64,000 nucleotides of DNA from Reinekea forsetii (GCF_018860385.1 NZ_JAHKPH010000008.1:124001-188000); one strand, 5' to 3'. Positions 40,478-48,662 are shown, counted from the first letter of the stretch. The notes: generated by a model from the sequence alone, not told the origin. Program-made: numbers and translations.

Positions 40478-42079
40478 ATGAATAGTAAATCTGAACAGTT
40501 GGCAAATTTAAAGAAGCACTTTGGTCGCCGTGTGCACGAGCAGGCCCGATCGATTGTGAACAGCTGGTCCATATTGGAAGAAGTTCACTGGAGTGAAGGC
40601 TGGTTTAATGAATTTATCGGCCTTGCAAAGAAACTTCAAAAACTCTCCAGTCGCTATGATTTCGCCGACCTTACTCAGTCTTCTAGTGCGTTAATCAGCC
40701 TATTAGAGCAGTGTTCCCCTGCTCAAGCCCCTAAAACCGATGCGTTAGAGCGGTTAAATGATCAAGTGTCGGCTATTGCTCAAGCATGCTCAAGAGCCAA
40801 CGATAACGTACCTGTTGAAGAAATGTCGGCAGGGCGAAAACCTGTTTACCTTTGCTTTTCTGACCCGCTACAAGGCAATGTTTTAAAAGAGCAGTTAAGT
40901 TTTTTTGGTATTCCGGTGTCTTGTTATCAAGATGCTTCAGAACTAGAGCGATCTATCAGTTATCGTATTCCAGCGGCAATCGTTGTGGACACACAATTTG
41001 AAGGGCAGGGAATAGCGGTCGTCACAGCGATACAAAAAGAATTACGCCAGGCGATACCTGTTTTATTTTATGCCAAAGAAGAACCTACTATTGAAGATAG
41101 GCTTCAGGTTGTGCGAGCACACGGTGTGGCCTTTTATACGGGGCAACTCGATTTTGGCTTACTGGTAGAGTCCTTAATGGGAATCTACGCCATGCGAAAC
41201 GAAGCGCACTTTAAGGTTTTAGTGGTCGATGATTCAAAATCACAAGCATTGTACGCCGAAAAAACGTTAAACCAAGCTGGCATATTCACTCGGGCTGTCA
41301 TTAAACCTCTAGAAGTATTAAGAGCCATTGAAGAATTTTCACCCGATGCTATTTTGATGGACATGTATATGCCTGGCTGCACAGGACCAGAAATTGCTCA
41401 GGTCATCCGTCAGCAAACAAAATACGATGCTATACCAATTCTATATCTCTCGGCCGAATCTGATGTCGATAAACAGCTAGATGCCGTAGGGTTAGGGGGC
41501 GATGACTTCCTAACCAAACCTGTTCCTAAAGAAGTTCTTATTTCAACCGTTCGTAATCGTTGCCGAAGGCATCGAGGTCTGCGCGACCAGATGGTGCGAG
41601 ATGGCTTAACAGGCTTGTTTGATCATAATCATATTTTAGAAACACTAAAACAAGAGGTCGGACTTGCTAATGCCAATGCGCAACCTCTGTGCTTTGTTAT
41701 GATCGACATAGATCGTTTTAAACAGGTCAATGATCAGTATGGTCACTCGATGGGCGACCGTGTCATACGAGCTCTTGCGTTGTATATGAGACAACGATTC
41801 CGCATAACCGATACCATCGGTCGCTATGGTGGTGAGGAGTTTGCGTTGGTGCTACCAAATACCAGTGCAGACAACGCAAGGAACTTACTCGAAGAAGTTC
41901 GCCACGGCTTCGAACAGCTAGTGCATCAAGATGGTCAACACCAAATTCGGGTGACTTTCAGTTGTGGAATAGCGCAGTTGCAAGATAAAGAAGAAGCAGC
42001 GCTCTTGTCGCAACGTGCCGATTTAGCCATGTATAAAGCAAAAGATGCCGGCCGAAACCGAGTGGAAGTAGCAGATTAG
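40478..42079 (+). CDS. Two-receiver diguanylate cyclase (GGDEF) response regulator
   Basis: A 533-residue cytoplasmic protein. Residues 1-100 form an Hpt-like helical region with no clear phospho-His. Residues 121-235 form a receiver-like domain, probably degenerate. A full receiver follows at 246-365 (D251/D252, phospho-acceptor D295 in LMDMYMPG, K348). The GGDEF domain is at 372-533 with active site GGEEF (451-455). An inhibitory I-site RITD (442-445) sits the usual five residues before it. It is predicted to make c-di-GMP under phosphorylation control. No histidine kinase gene is adjacent. Its stop overlaps the convergent degV stop. Confidence 0.92.
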   Translation: MNSKSEQLANLKKHFGRRVHEQARSIVNSWSILEEVHWSEGWFNEFIGLAKKLQKLSSRYDFADLTQSSSALISLLEQCSPAQAPKTDALERLNDQVSAIAQACSRANDNVPVEEMSAGRKPVYLCFSDPLQGNVLKEQLSFFGIPVSCYQDASELERSISYRIPAAIVVDTQFEGQGIAVVTAIQKELRQAIPVLFYAKEEPTIEDRLQVVRAHGVAFYTGQLDFGLLVESLMGIYAMRNEAHFKVLVVDDSKSQALYAEKTLNQAGIFTRAVIKPLEVLRAIEEFSPDAILMDMYMPGCTGPEIAQVIRQQTKYDAIPILYLSAESDVDKQLDAVGLGGDDFLTKPVPKEVLISTVRNRCRRHRGLRDQMVRDGLTGLFDHNHILETLKQEVGLANANAQPLCFVMIDIDRFKQVNDQYGHSMGDRVIRALALYMRQRFRITDTIGRYGGEEFALVLPNTSADNARNLLEEVRHGFEQLVHQDGQHQIRVTFSCGIAQLQDKEEAALLSQRADLAMYKAKDAGRNRVEVAD

Positions 42080-42993
42080 TCTTTCCACTCGTACGGTGTT
42101 GTTGCAAACCCAACCGATAAGGTGCCTGGACCTAAATTAACGCCGCCAGACAATGACATTGGTGTGGTTATTAATTGGTACTTACGAGCCTTAATCGCAA
42201 GTTTTAATTCATTGAAGCCAGCCAGTTTATGAAGTTCTTTTGGATCACCCGCATAGCTGATGCAGACAAAGGGTGATAGCAACCCTTGCTCAACTTTTTC
42301 TAGCGTATGAGCCAGTAATTTATTCGCCGCGTTGTTAAATCCGCGTATTTTGGTGACAGGGAAGGTTTTGTCATCTAAGGCCAGCACAATGGGGCTAATA
42401 TTCAACAAGCTGCCTACTTTTGCACCTAACCAACTTATACTGTTGTCGCCTTTTTTACGGCTGCGTTCTCGCAAGTAAAATACATCGGCAGGCACTTGGT
42501 AAGCATGTACGTTAGAACTCAGTGAATCTATTATTCTGCGAAGTTTTGTTCCGCCGATGCCTTTGTCGATCAAGGCTAAAGTGTGGGCAGCCAAAACAGC
42601 TTGGCCTGTAAAAACCGTGCGACTGTCTTGAACTCGAATGCTCACATTTTGGCTGGCATAGCGTTTCGATAATAAAGTGGCAGACTCAACAGCGTTCTCG
42701 TAAGTTGGGCTGCGCACACGATTAACCGTTTGAATGACTAAATCGGTGTGCCCATTTGCAATGGTTTGCTCAAGAATTCGAGTAATGTCTTTTGTAGAGG
42801 TTGGTTGAGATTCACTGTCATGATCTTTATTTAAGATCGCACTTTCATACATGCTAATGGTTTGCTCAGGATCTCTAAAGTCTTGAAGTATATTCTTGTC
42901 ATAAATTATGGTCGCTGGTAGCAATTGCACATTTTTCTTTTCGATAAGTGCCTTCGGTAAATCGCACGCAGAGTCGACGATGAGAGTAGTCAT
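42076..42993 (-). CDS. DegV family fatty-acid-binding protein
   Basis: A 305-residue protein starting TTLIVDSACDLP, the DegV signature, with SQPTS in the first domain and GPGTLSVGF near the end. DegV (FakB-like) proteins bind a single fatty acid and in Firmicutes feed it to a fatty acid kinase. No FakA-like kinase is in the window, so the partner is unknown. Start placed at ATG 42993; 33 nt of open frame upstream lack family homology. Confidence 0.85.
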   Translation of the reverse strand: MTTLIVDSACDLPKALIEKKNVQLLPATIIYDKNILQDFRDPEQTISMYESAILNKDHDSESQPTSTKDITRILEQTIANGHTDLVIQTVNRVRSPTYENAVESATLLSKRYASQNVSIRVQDSRTVFTGQAVLAAHTLALIDKGIGGTKLRRIIDSLSSNVHAYQVPADVFYLRERSRKKGDNSISWLGAKVGSLLNISPIVLALDDKTFPVTKIRGFNNAANKLLAHTLEKVEQGLLSPFVCISYAGDPKELHKLAGFNELKLAIKARKYQLITTPMSLSGGVNLGPGTLSVGFATTPYEWKD

Positions 42994-43421
42994 GAAGGTA
43001 GCGGCCTTTGTTATTTTTTTATCCAATGAGAGTTTATCATTGGGTTGAACGATCTAAAAATTAGCATTTTCGACATTAAAGCGTTATTTGTGTGTCGGTA
43101 CAACCAAAAATAGAACCCTCGACAATAAATAATTTTCATTTTTGTTCTATATTTATTGGTTGGTTTCGGTATAAGTTTCCGTAAATTAGCTACATTTTGA
43201 GAAATAATTGCCCTTCGGAATACAGTTTTGCTGGTTTTGTTGTAATTAAATACCATTCCCCTGATTGCAATTGTTGAGTTGAATAAATTGGCAATTAAAT
43301 GCTGACAAACTATCTTATATCGACTCAAAGCCTTCTATATAGTGGCCTACCTATTAGCCTATCGGCACAAAATTCAAGACAATTTCGATTAATTTGTAAT
43401 TTTCGCTTACGAGGAACTACT
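42994..43421. other. 428-nt AT-rich intergenic region, degV / gap
   Basis: It holds the divergent leaders of degV and gap. A candidate gap promoter is described separately. A CCAATGA/TCATTGG inverted repeat (43023-43043) lies close to the degV start and could be an operator. I see no RNA gene or convincing small ORF. Confidence 0.4.
43288..43316 (+). promoter_or_regulatory. Candidate promoter for the GAPDH gene
   Basis: TTGGCA (43288-43293), a 17-nt spacer and TATCTT (43311-43316). It would leave a leader of about 100 nt before the GTG start. Confidence 0.4.
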
Positions 43422-44876
43422 GTGAATAAGGCCGCTGTTGATCAAACCCTATTGCGTTGGCAAGAAAAGGAAGCACTTGCAGAATCAATGATCCCAATTA
43501 TTGGTCGCTTGTACCGTAACAATAATGTGATTACTTCGATTTTTGGTCGCCAAATCATCAATCAGTCGACGATGGGATTATTAAAAACTCATCGCTTTGT
43601 GAAGCAGTTAGAAGGGCACGAGCTTTCATTAAATGAATCTCTCGCCGTTTTAGAATTACTCAATGAAATGAACCTTGGTGAAGCTCATATCGATGTGGGT
43701 AAGCTTGCGCTTAAGCACAAGCAGCAACCAATGGGCACGCCATTGCGCAGTTTTTTAAAGGACGAATTAACCGACATTATCGATAAATTCGACCCAAATC
43801 GACGTTACCAAGAAAGCCCTAAAGATGTTGTGTTATACGGTTTTGGCCGTATTGGACGTTTGTTAGCCCGTATTTTAATAGGCAAAGCGGGTGGTTCTCC
43901 ACTTCGATTGCGCGCTATTGTGGTACGAAAAGGTGGAGCCGAAAATGATTTGGTAAAACGCGCCAGCTTACTGCGTCGCGATTCAATCCACGGCAGTTTT
44001 GAAGGCACCATTAAAGTCGATGAAGAAAACAGCTGCTTAATAGTCAATGGCACCGCAATTCAGGTGATTTACGCCAGTTCTCCTTCGGAGATCGATTACA
44101 CCACCTACGGAATAAACAACGCACTTATCGTTGATAACACAGGTATTTGGCGTGATGAAGATGGTTTGTCTCAGCACTTGGCTTGTAAGGGCGCTGCAAA
44201 AGTTCTTTTAACGGCACCTGGTAAGGGCGACATTAAAAACGTTGTTTTCGGTATTAATAATGCCGATGTTGGAAGCGATGAAGCGATCGTTTCGGCGGCT
44301 TCCTGTACTACGAACGCCATTACGCCAGTACTTAAAGTATTAGAAGATAAGTTTGGTATTGAGCATGGTCACGTAGAAACAGTTCACTCTTATACCAATG
44401 ACCAAAACTTGATTGACAACTATCACAAAGGCGGTCGTCGTGGACGCAGTGCGCCATTAAATATGGTGATCACTGAAACGGGTGCAGCGAAAGCGGTAGA
44501 AAAGGCTTTGCCGGCCTTAAAAGGTAAGTTGTCGGGCAGCTCTATTCGTGTTCCAACTCCTAACGTTTCCTTGGCCATTTTAAATTTAACGCTTAAGAAT
44601 GAAACAGACTTAAAAGAGCTAAATGACCATTTACGTGAAATGTCACTCTATTCTGATCTTTCTAAGCAGATCGATTTCACTAACTCACCGGAAGCCGTTT
44701 CTAGTGACTTTGTTGGCAATCGTAAAACAGGGATCGTGGACAGCACCGCAAATATAGTCGACGGTAAACGTATTGTTTTATATGTTTGGTACGATAACGA
44801 AGCGGGTTACAGTGCTCAGGTTGTTCGTTTAATCTCGCAAATGGCGGGTGTACATTACACTCACTATCCAAAGTAA
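43422..44876 (+). CDS. gap: Glyceraldehyde-3-phosphate dehydrogenase, long form with N-terminal extension
   Basis: A 484-residue GAPDH. The dehydrogenase part begins near residue 130 with VVLYGFGRIGRLLARIL. The catalytic Cys is in SAASCTTNAITP, and HSYTNDQNLIDNYH and the C-terminal WYDNEAGYSAQVV are present. The first ~125 residues form a helical extension found in a long GAPDH class of marine gammaproteobacteria and pseudomonads. GTG 43422 with GAGGA 7 nt upstream is chosen over the open frame from 43299, whose extra 41 residues look non-coding. Direction in metabolism (glycolysis or gluconeogenesis) cannot be read from sequence. Confidence 0.9.
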   Translation: MNKAAVDQTLLRWQEKEALAESMIPIIGRLYRNNNVITSIFGRQIINQSTMGLLKTHRFVKQLEGHELSLNESLAVLELLNEMNLGEAHIDVGKLALKHKQQPMGTPLRSFLKDELTDIIDKFDPNRRYQESPKDVVLYGFGRIGRLLARILIGKAGGSPLRLRAIVVRKGGAENDLVKRASLLRRDSIHGSFEGTIKVDEENSCLIVNGTAIQVIYASSPSEIDYTTYGINNALIVDNTGIWRDEDGLSQHLACKGAAKVLLTAPGKGDIKNVVFGINNADVGSDEAIVSAASCTTNAITPVLKVLEDKFGIEHGHVETVHSYTNDQNLIDNYHKGGRRGRSAPLNMVITETGAAKAVEKALPALKGKLSGSSIRVPTPNVSLAILNLTLKNETDLKELNDHLREMSLYSDLSKQIDFTNSPEAVSSDFVGNRKTGIVDSTANIVDGKRIVLYVWYDNEAGYSAQVVRLISQMAGVHYTHYPK

Positions 44877-44926
44877 AAGCCTCAAACTAAGCGCGTCTAT
44901 TGGTTCTCATTAGGCGCGACTGTCGC

Positions 44927-44932
44927 TATAAT
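44927..44932 (+). promoter_or_regulatory. -10 box of a candidate gltX promoter
   Basis: A perfect TATAAT; the -35 at the 17-nt position is TTCTCA (44904-44909), which is weak. Confidence 0.4.
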
Positions 44933-44973
44933 GCCGGTCTTTATTTAATTGCAAAAAGAGACTGGCTTCTATT

Positions 44974-46467
44974 ATGAAAATTCGTACGCGTATTGCGCCT
45001 TCACCAACGGGTGACCCTCATGTAGGCACGGCTTACATTGCTTTATTCAATAAGGTTTTTGCGCAAAGCCAAGGCGGCGAATTCATACTTCGTATTGAAG
45101 ATACAGACCAGGCCCGTTCTACTCCAGAATCGGAGCAAGCCATTCTCGATAGCTTAAAGTGGCTGGGATTAAACTGGGCAGAAGGTCCTGATGTCGGTGG
45201 AGAGTATGGGCCGTATCGACAGTCTGATCGTAAAGATATCTACAAAAAATACACTCAACAATTGGTCGATGAAGGTCATGCATTCCCTTGTTTCTGTACA
45301 TCTGAGCGTTTAGATGCGTTGCGTGAAGAGCAGCGAGAAGCCGGTACCGACATAGGGTACGATGGTCATTGCATGCACCTAGACGCATCGGAAGTCGAAG
45401 ACAAAATAGCCGCTGGCGAAAGCCACGTTATTCGCATGAAGGTACCAGACGAGGGCGTTTGTGTTGTCGATGATCTGTTACGCGGTAAAGTTGAAATCGA
45501 CTGGAAACAGATCGACATGCAAGTGTTGATGAAGTCTGATGGTTTGCCAACCTACCATTTAGCCAGTGTAGTCGATGATCATCTGATGGAAATCAGCCAC
45601 ATCATGCGTGGTGAAGAATGGATTTCATCAACGCCTAAGCAGATTGCTTTATATCAGTACTTTAATTGGCAGCCACCCGTGTATGTGCATTTACCGCTAT
45701 TACGCAACGCCGATAAATCTAAGTTAAGCAAACGAAAAAACCCAACTTCAATTACTTACTATCGTGAGTTGGGTATTTTGCCAGAGGCTTTGGTTAATTT
45801 TTTAGGCATGATGGGTTGGACGCAGCCAGACGGTGCGGAAATATTCACCGTAGATGACATGGCAGCTACCTTTGATGTTTCGCGTATTTCTTTAGGTGGA
45901 CCGGTTTTTGACCAAGAAAAATTGAATTGGTTAAATGGTAAGTACCTGCGTGAACTTCACACGCCTGAGCAGTTGTTGCAAAAACTCGTAGATTGGAAGT
46001 TTAATGCTGAGTTTGCAACGCAATTAATGCCGTTAGCGCAAACCCGTGCTGAAACTCTAGGCGATATTGCTCCGCTGTTAAGCTTCTTCTTTGCGGGCAA
46101 CCCTGCTATTACTGAATCGAGCTTTGATGGTTTTAAGTTAGAAGGTGACGAGCTTAAACGCGTATTACAGTTGATCCTTTGGAAGCTGGAGGCGCAGCGG
46201 CATTGGGAAAAAGACAATATTTTCGCCGATGTTAAGACCATAGCTGAACATTGCGAGCTTAAGTTTAAAGATGTGAATGCACCTTTATTCGTGGCTATTA
46301 CGGGTTCAACGGCTTCTGTTTCGGTCATGGATGCCATGGCTATTCTAGGGCCCGATATGACCCGTGGTCGTATTCGCCATGCGCTTACTGTTTTAGGTGG
46401 GTTGGGCAAGAAGAAGCTTAAGTCTCTAGACAAAGAGTTTCGTCAAATCGCTAATCCGTTAGATTAA
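44974..46467 (+). CDS. gltX: Glutamyl-tRNA synthetase
   Basis: Class I aminoacyl-tRNA synthetase. The HIGH-type motif HVGT is at residues 16-19 in [16 protein letters not shown], and the KMSKS-type motif is [20 protein letters not shown] binds substrate. A zinc-site-like cluster CFCTSERL ... CMH is retained in the middle. It has 497 residues. It is followed at 81 nt by a stable RNA promoter and tRNA-Ala. Confidence 0.95.
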   Translation: MKIRTRIAPSPTGDPHVGTAYIALFNKVFAQSQGGEFILRIEDTDQARSTPESEQAILDSLKWLGLNWAEGPDVGGEYGPYRQSDRKDIYKKYTQQLVDEGHAFPCFCTSERLDALREEQREAGTDIGYDGHCMHLDASEVEDKIAAGESHVIRMKVPDEGVCVVDDLLRGKVEIDWKQIDMQVLMKSDGLPTYHLASVVDDHLMEISHIMRGEEWISSTPKQIALYQYFNWQPPVYVHLPLLRNADKSKLSKRKNPTSITYYRELGILPEALVNFLGMMGWTQPDGAEIFTVDDMAATFDVSRISLGGPVFDQEKLNWLNGKYLRELHTPEQLLQKLVDWKFNAEFATQLMPLAQTRAETLGDIAPLLSFFFAGNPAITESSFDGFKLEGDELKRVLQLILWKLEAQRHWEKDNIFADVKTIAEHCELKFKDVNAPLFVAITGSTASVSVMDAMAILGPDMTRGRIRHALTVLGGLGKKKLKSLDKEFRQIANPLD

Positions 46468-46501
46468 TTTCACTAAGCTATTGAATTAATTAGGAAAACA
46501 G

Positions 46502-46530
46502 TTGACAGGACGGGCGGCAATTATTAATAT
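46502..46530 (+). promoter_or_regulatory. tRNA-Ala promoter
   Basis: A perfect -35 TTGACA (46502-46507), 17-nt spacer and TAATAT (46525-46530), followed at once by a GC-rich CCCGCC discriminator typical of stringently controlled stable RNA genes. GACAGGACGGG (46504-46514) and CCCGCCTGTC (46531-46540) form an inverted repeat with one bulge that encloses the -10. Confidence 0.75.
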
Positions 46531-46548
46531 CCCGCCTGTCCAGATTGA

Positions 46549-46624
46549 GGGGCTATAGCTCAGCTGGGAGAGCGCCTGCATGGCATGCAGGAGGTCTGCG
46601 GTTCGATCCCGCATAGCTCCACCA
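46549..46624 (+). tRNA. tRNA-Ala (anticodon GGC)
   Basis: 76 nt including an encoded CCA. The acceptor GGGGCTA pairs with TAGCTCC (one G-T). The anticodon stem CCTGC/GCAGG holds loop ATGGCAT, anticodon GGC. T-loop TTCGATC is standard. The last 17 nt recur twice downstream. Confidence 0.97.
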
Positions 46625-46632
46625 AATTCTAA

Positions 46633-46660
46633 AAGCACGTAATTAATACGTGCTTTTTTT
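46633..46660 (+). terminator. Terminator 1 after tRNA-Ala
   Basis: 9-bp stem AAGCACGTA / TACGTGCTT with loop ATTAA, then a T-run. It is the first of three near-identical hairpins, one per 116-bp repeat. Confidence 0.9.
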
Positions 46661-46732
46661 ATGCCTAGAAGAAAGTCGACAGCGGGATCGAACCTAATCG
46701 GGTTCGTTCGGAATGCCGCACCACCCGCATAG
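46661..46732 (+). other. Possible 23-codon ORF in repeat copy 1
   Basis: ATG directly after the terminator T-run, reading MPRRKSTAGSNLIGFVR and ending in NAAPPA; its stop lies inside the repeated tRNA tail. It is basic at the N terminus. No ribosome site is visible, and the three differences from the copy at 46777 all change residues, so coding is unproven. Confidence 0.15.
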
Positions 46733-46748
46733 CTCCACCAAATTCTAA

Positions 46749-46776
46749 AAGCACGTATTTATTACGTGCTTTTTTT
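46749..46776 (+). terminator. Terminator 2 in the tRNA-Ala repeat tract
   Basis: Same 9-bp stem as terminator 1 with loop TTTAT and a T-run. The stem is unchanged while the loop differs, as expected if the hairpin is under selection, although the sample is very small. Confidence 0.8.
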
Positions 46777-46848
46777 ATGCCTAGAAGAAAGTTGAAAGCG
46801 GGATCGAACCTAGTCGGGTTCGTTCGGAATGCCGCACCACCCGCATAG
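46777..46848 (+). other. Possible 23-codon ORF in repeat copy 2
   Basis: Same frame as at 46661, reading MPRRKLKAGSNLVGFVR then NAAPPA. Compared with copy 1 the changes are S to L, T to K and I to V. No ribosome site is visible. Confidence 0.15.
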
Positions 46849-46864
46849 CTCCACCAAATTTAAG

Positions 46865-46892
46865 AAGCACGTATTCATTACGTGCTTTTTTT
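46865..46892 (+). terminator. Terminator 3 in the tRNA-Ala repeat tract
   Basis: Same 9-bp stem with loop TTCAT and a T-run of seven. After this hairpin the 116-bp repeat loses similarity. Confidence 0.8.
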
Positions 46893-46915
46893 ATGCCTAA
46901 AAACCAGCGCCAAAC

Positions 46916-47133
46916 TCGCTTTGATGGCTGGCTTTAGCTCCACGGGTCGCTGTTCGTGCATCCTGCACCGCTCAACTTCGCCATCCATGGCTCAGATGCC
47001 CGCTCCACTAAAGCCACCCACCAAAGCTAATTTCACTGGGTTAAGTAGGTGTGTTCGAAGCAAAGCGAAGACGCGACCATTCTGGCATCAAGCTTCGCTT
47101 TGATGGCTGGCTTTAGCTCCACGGGTCGCTGTT
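46916..47133. repeat. Non-coding repeat element with 39-bp terminal direct repeats
   Basis: An identical 39-nt sequence beginning TCGCTTTGATGGCTGGCTTT occurs at 46916-46954 and 47095-47133. Between them are TGGCTTTAG/CTAAAGCCA inverted copies and a perfect CAAAGCGAAG (47061-47070) / CTTCGCTTTG (47093-47102) hairpin. An open frame through it (from 46882) looks like the spurious short proteins produced by dispersed intergenic repeats. No transposase is present. It is probably a member of a dispersed non-coding repeat family (inference). Confidence 0.6.
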
Positions 47134-47207
47134 TGTAAATCTGGTAATGCTAAAGTTACCTTGCGAAGCTAATTCCTTCGACGATTGCTAGTCAGTTGGT
47201 GAAAGTT

Positions 47208-47216
47208 TGATATAAT
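47208..47216 (+). promoter_or_regulatory. Extended -10 promoter of pyrBI
   Basis: TGA followed by a perfect TATAAT (47211-47216) forms an extended -10 element. The nearest -35 (TTGCTA, 47185-47190) has a 20-nt spacer. Transcription would start near 47223, leaving about 20 nt of leader. Confidence 0.55.
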
Positions 47217-47242
47217 GCCGCAAATTCGACTAGAGCCCTGTC

Positions 47243-48181
47243 ATGGCGAACCCTTTATATCGGAAAAACATCGTTTCTATCTCTGACCTTTCTAAGTCTG
47301 ATCTCGAATTAATTGTCCAATTAGCCCAAAATTTTAAACACAAAGGTGCATCGCCGTATTTGGCCAGTAAGGTTATTGCGAGCTGTTTTTTTGAAGCGTC
47401 GACTCGAACTCGGTTGTCGTTTGAAACAGCTGTGCAAAGGCTGGGGGGGAGTTTAATAGGCTTCTCTGACGGTGCTAATACGTCGGTTAAAAAAGGTGAA
47501 ACCTTAACGGATTCAATCCACATGATTTCATCGTACGCTGATGCCATTATCATGAGGCACCCAAAGGAAGGGTCAGCGCGACTTGCTTCTGAGGTTTCTA
47601 CGGTTCCGATCATTAATGGCGGTGATGGTGCCAACCAACATCCTACTCAAACTTTGTTGGATCTTTTCACAATTTCAGAGTGCCAGGGTAGGTTAGATAA
47701 CTTAACCATAGCCTTTGTCGGCGATCTTAAATACGGGCGTACTGTGCACTCCTTGGCTCAGGCTTTGTCTTACTTTAAGCCGACTTTTTTGTTCGTTGCG
47801 CCCGATGTTCTCTCTATGCCTGGATACATTCTTGAAGGGTTGGAGCAGCATGATATAACCGTGAAGAATGTGAATTCTTTAGAAGAGGCTGTCGAGCAGG
47901 TTGATATTTTGTACATGACACGTGTTCAAAAGGAACGCTTTGACCCAACAGAATACATGCATATAGCCTCTCAATATGTGTTAACGGAGAGCATGTTAAA
48001 AAACGCTAAGCCAAATATGAGGGTAATGCACCCTTTACCTCGGGTAGATGAAATTCACCCTGATGTTGATTCAACTAAGCATGCTTATTACTTCGAACAA
48101 GCCGAAAATGGAGTTTACGCTCGCCAAGCTCTGCTGGCCTTAGTGATGAATGAAACCATAAAGGAGATTGATCATGCGTGA
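47243..48181 (+). CDS. pyrB: Aspartate carbamoyltransferase catalytic subunit
   Basis: Joins carbamoyl phosphate and aspartate in pyrimidine synthesis. The carbamoyl phosphate loop is [13 protein letters not shown], with [12 protein letters not shown] and [10 protein letters not shown] also present. It has 312 residues. Pairing with pyrI shows the allosteric class B enzyme of the E. coli type and not the PyrB-PyrC' form of pseudomonads. Its stop overlaps the pyrI start by 8 nt. Confidence 0.96.
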   Translation: MANPLYRKNIVSISDLSKSDLELIVQLAQNFKHKGASPYLASKVIASCFFEASTRTRLSFETAVQRLGGSLIGFSDGANTSVKKGETLTDSIHMISSYADAIIMRHPKEGSARLASEVSTVPIINGGDGANQHPTQTLLDLFTISECQGRLDNLTIAFVGDLKYGRTVHSLAQALSYFKPTFLFVAPDVLSMPGYILEGLEQHDITVKNVNSLEEAVEQVDILYMTRVQKERFDPTEYMHIASQYVLTESMLKNAKPNMRVMHPLPRVDEIHPDVDSTKHAYYFEQAENGVYARQALLALVMNETIKEIDHA

Positions 48182-48626
48182 GACAATGGCTGTTGAGGCG
48201 ATTACAGAAGGCACGGTGATTGATCACATTCCTGCGGGTCAGGGCTTGAATATTTTGGCAAGAATTCAAAAACGTAATCCGGATGCTCGCTTAACCGTGG
48301 GGCTTAACTTACCTTCTAAAGGCAGTGGTTTAAAAGACATCGTTAAAGTAGAGGGTTGGTTGTTTTCTGAACAGGATGCAGCGGAGATGGCCTTATATGC
48401 GCCTTCCGCTACGGTAAATATTATCACCAATTACAAGGTTGATAAAAAATTTCAAATTGGCTTACCTGAGCACTTTGTCGGTATTTTTGAATGCCCGAAC
48501 TCTAATTGCATCAGTCATAGTGAGCCAACAGCAACGCGTTTTAGCGTGAGGCGAAAATCGGATCAAATAGCGTTGCGTTGTCACTATTGCGAGCGCAGTT
48601 TTTCAGACGCTCTGTTTAAGCACTAA
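48174..48626 (+). CDS. pyrI: Aspartate carbamoyltransferase regulatory subunit
   Basis: Nucleotide-binding regulatory chain that confers CTP/ATP control on PyrB. The N-terminal allosteric domain ([22 protein letters not shown]) is followed by a zinc domain with Cys pairs CPNSNC and CHYC. It has 150 residues from ATG 48174, which has AGGAG 7 nt upstream; ATG 48186 is a possible shorter start. Confidence 0.95.
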   Translation: MRETMAVEAITEGTVIDHIPAGQGLNILARIQKRNPDARLTVGLNLPSKGSGLKDIVKVEGWLFSEQDAAEMALYAPSATVNIITNYKVDKKFQIGLPEHFVGIFECPNSNCISHSEPTATRFSVRRKSDQIALRCHYCERSFSDALFKH

Positions 48627-48662
48627 ATTACTGATTTATCAGCGATTTTAATCGATAATCTG

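Larger units (their letters stand above)
46608..46899 (+). repeat. 116-bp tandem repeat built on the tRNA-Ala 3' end
   Basis: Three copies start at 46608 (inside the tRNA), 46724 and 46840, an exact 116-bp period. Copies 1 and 2 differ at 5 of 116 positions; copy 3 stops matching near 46899. Each begins with CCCGCATAGCTCCACCA, the last 17 nt of tRNA-Ala. A terminator hairpin follows, then ATGCCTAGAAG, a 13-nt inverted match to the tRNA T-arm, and GCCGCACCA. The layout is like the rtT repeats of the E. coli tyrT operon, though the sequence is unrelated as far as I can tell. Confidence 0.9.

Noticed and set aside
46549-46899. Integration (att) scars at the tRNA-Ala 3' end
   Set aside because: The repeated 17-nt tail resembles att sites, but no integrase, phage or island gene lies between copies, and the exact 116-bp period fits tandem duplication better.
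46882-47103. A 73-codon plus-strand open frame behind tRNA-Ala
   Set aside because: It begins inside terminator 3, lies within a repeat element and has no ribosome site; it is most likely non-coding.
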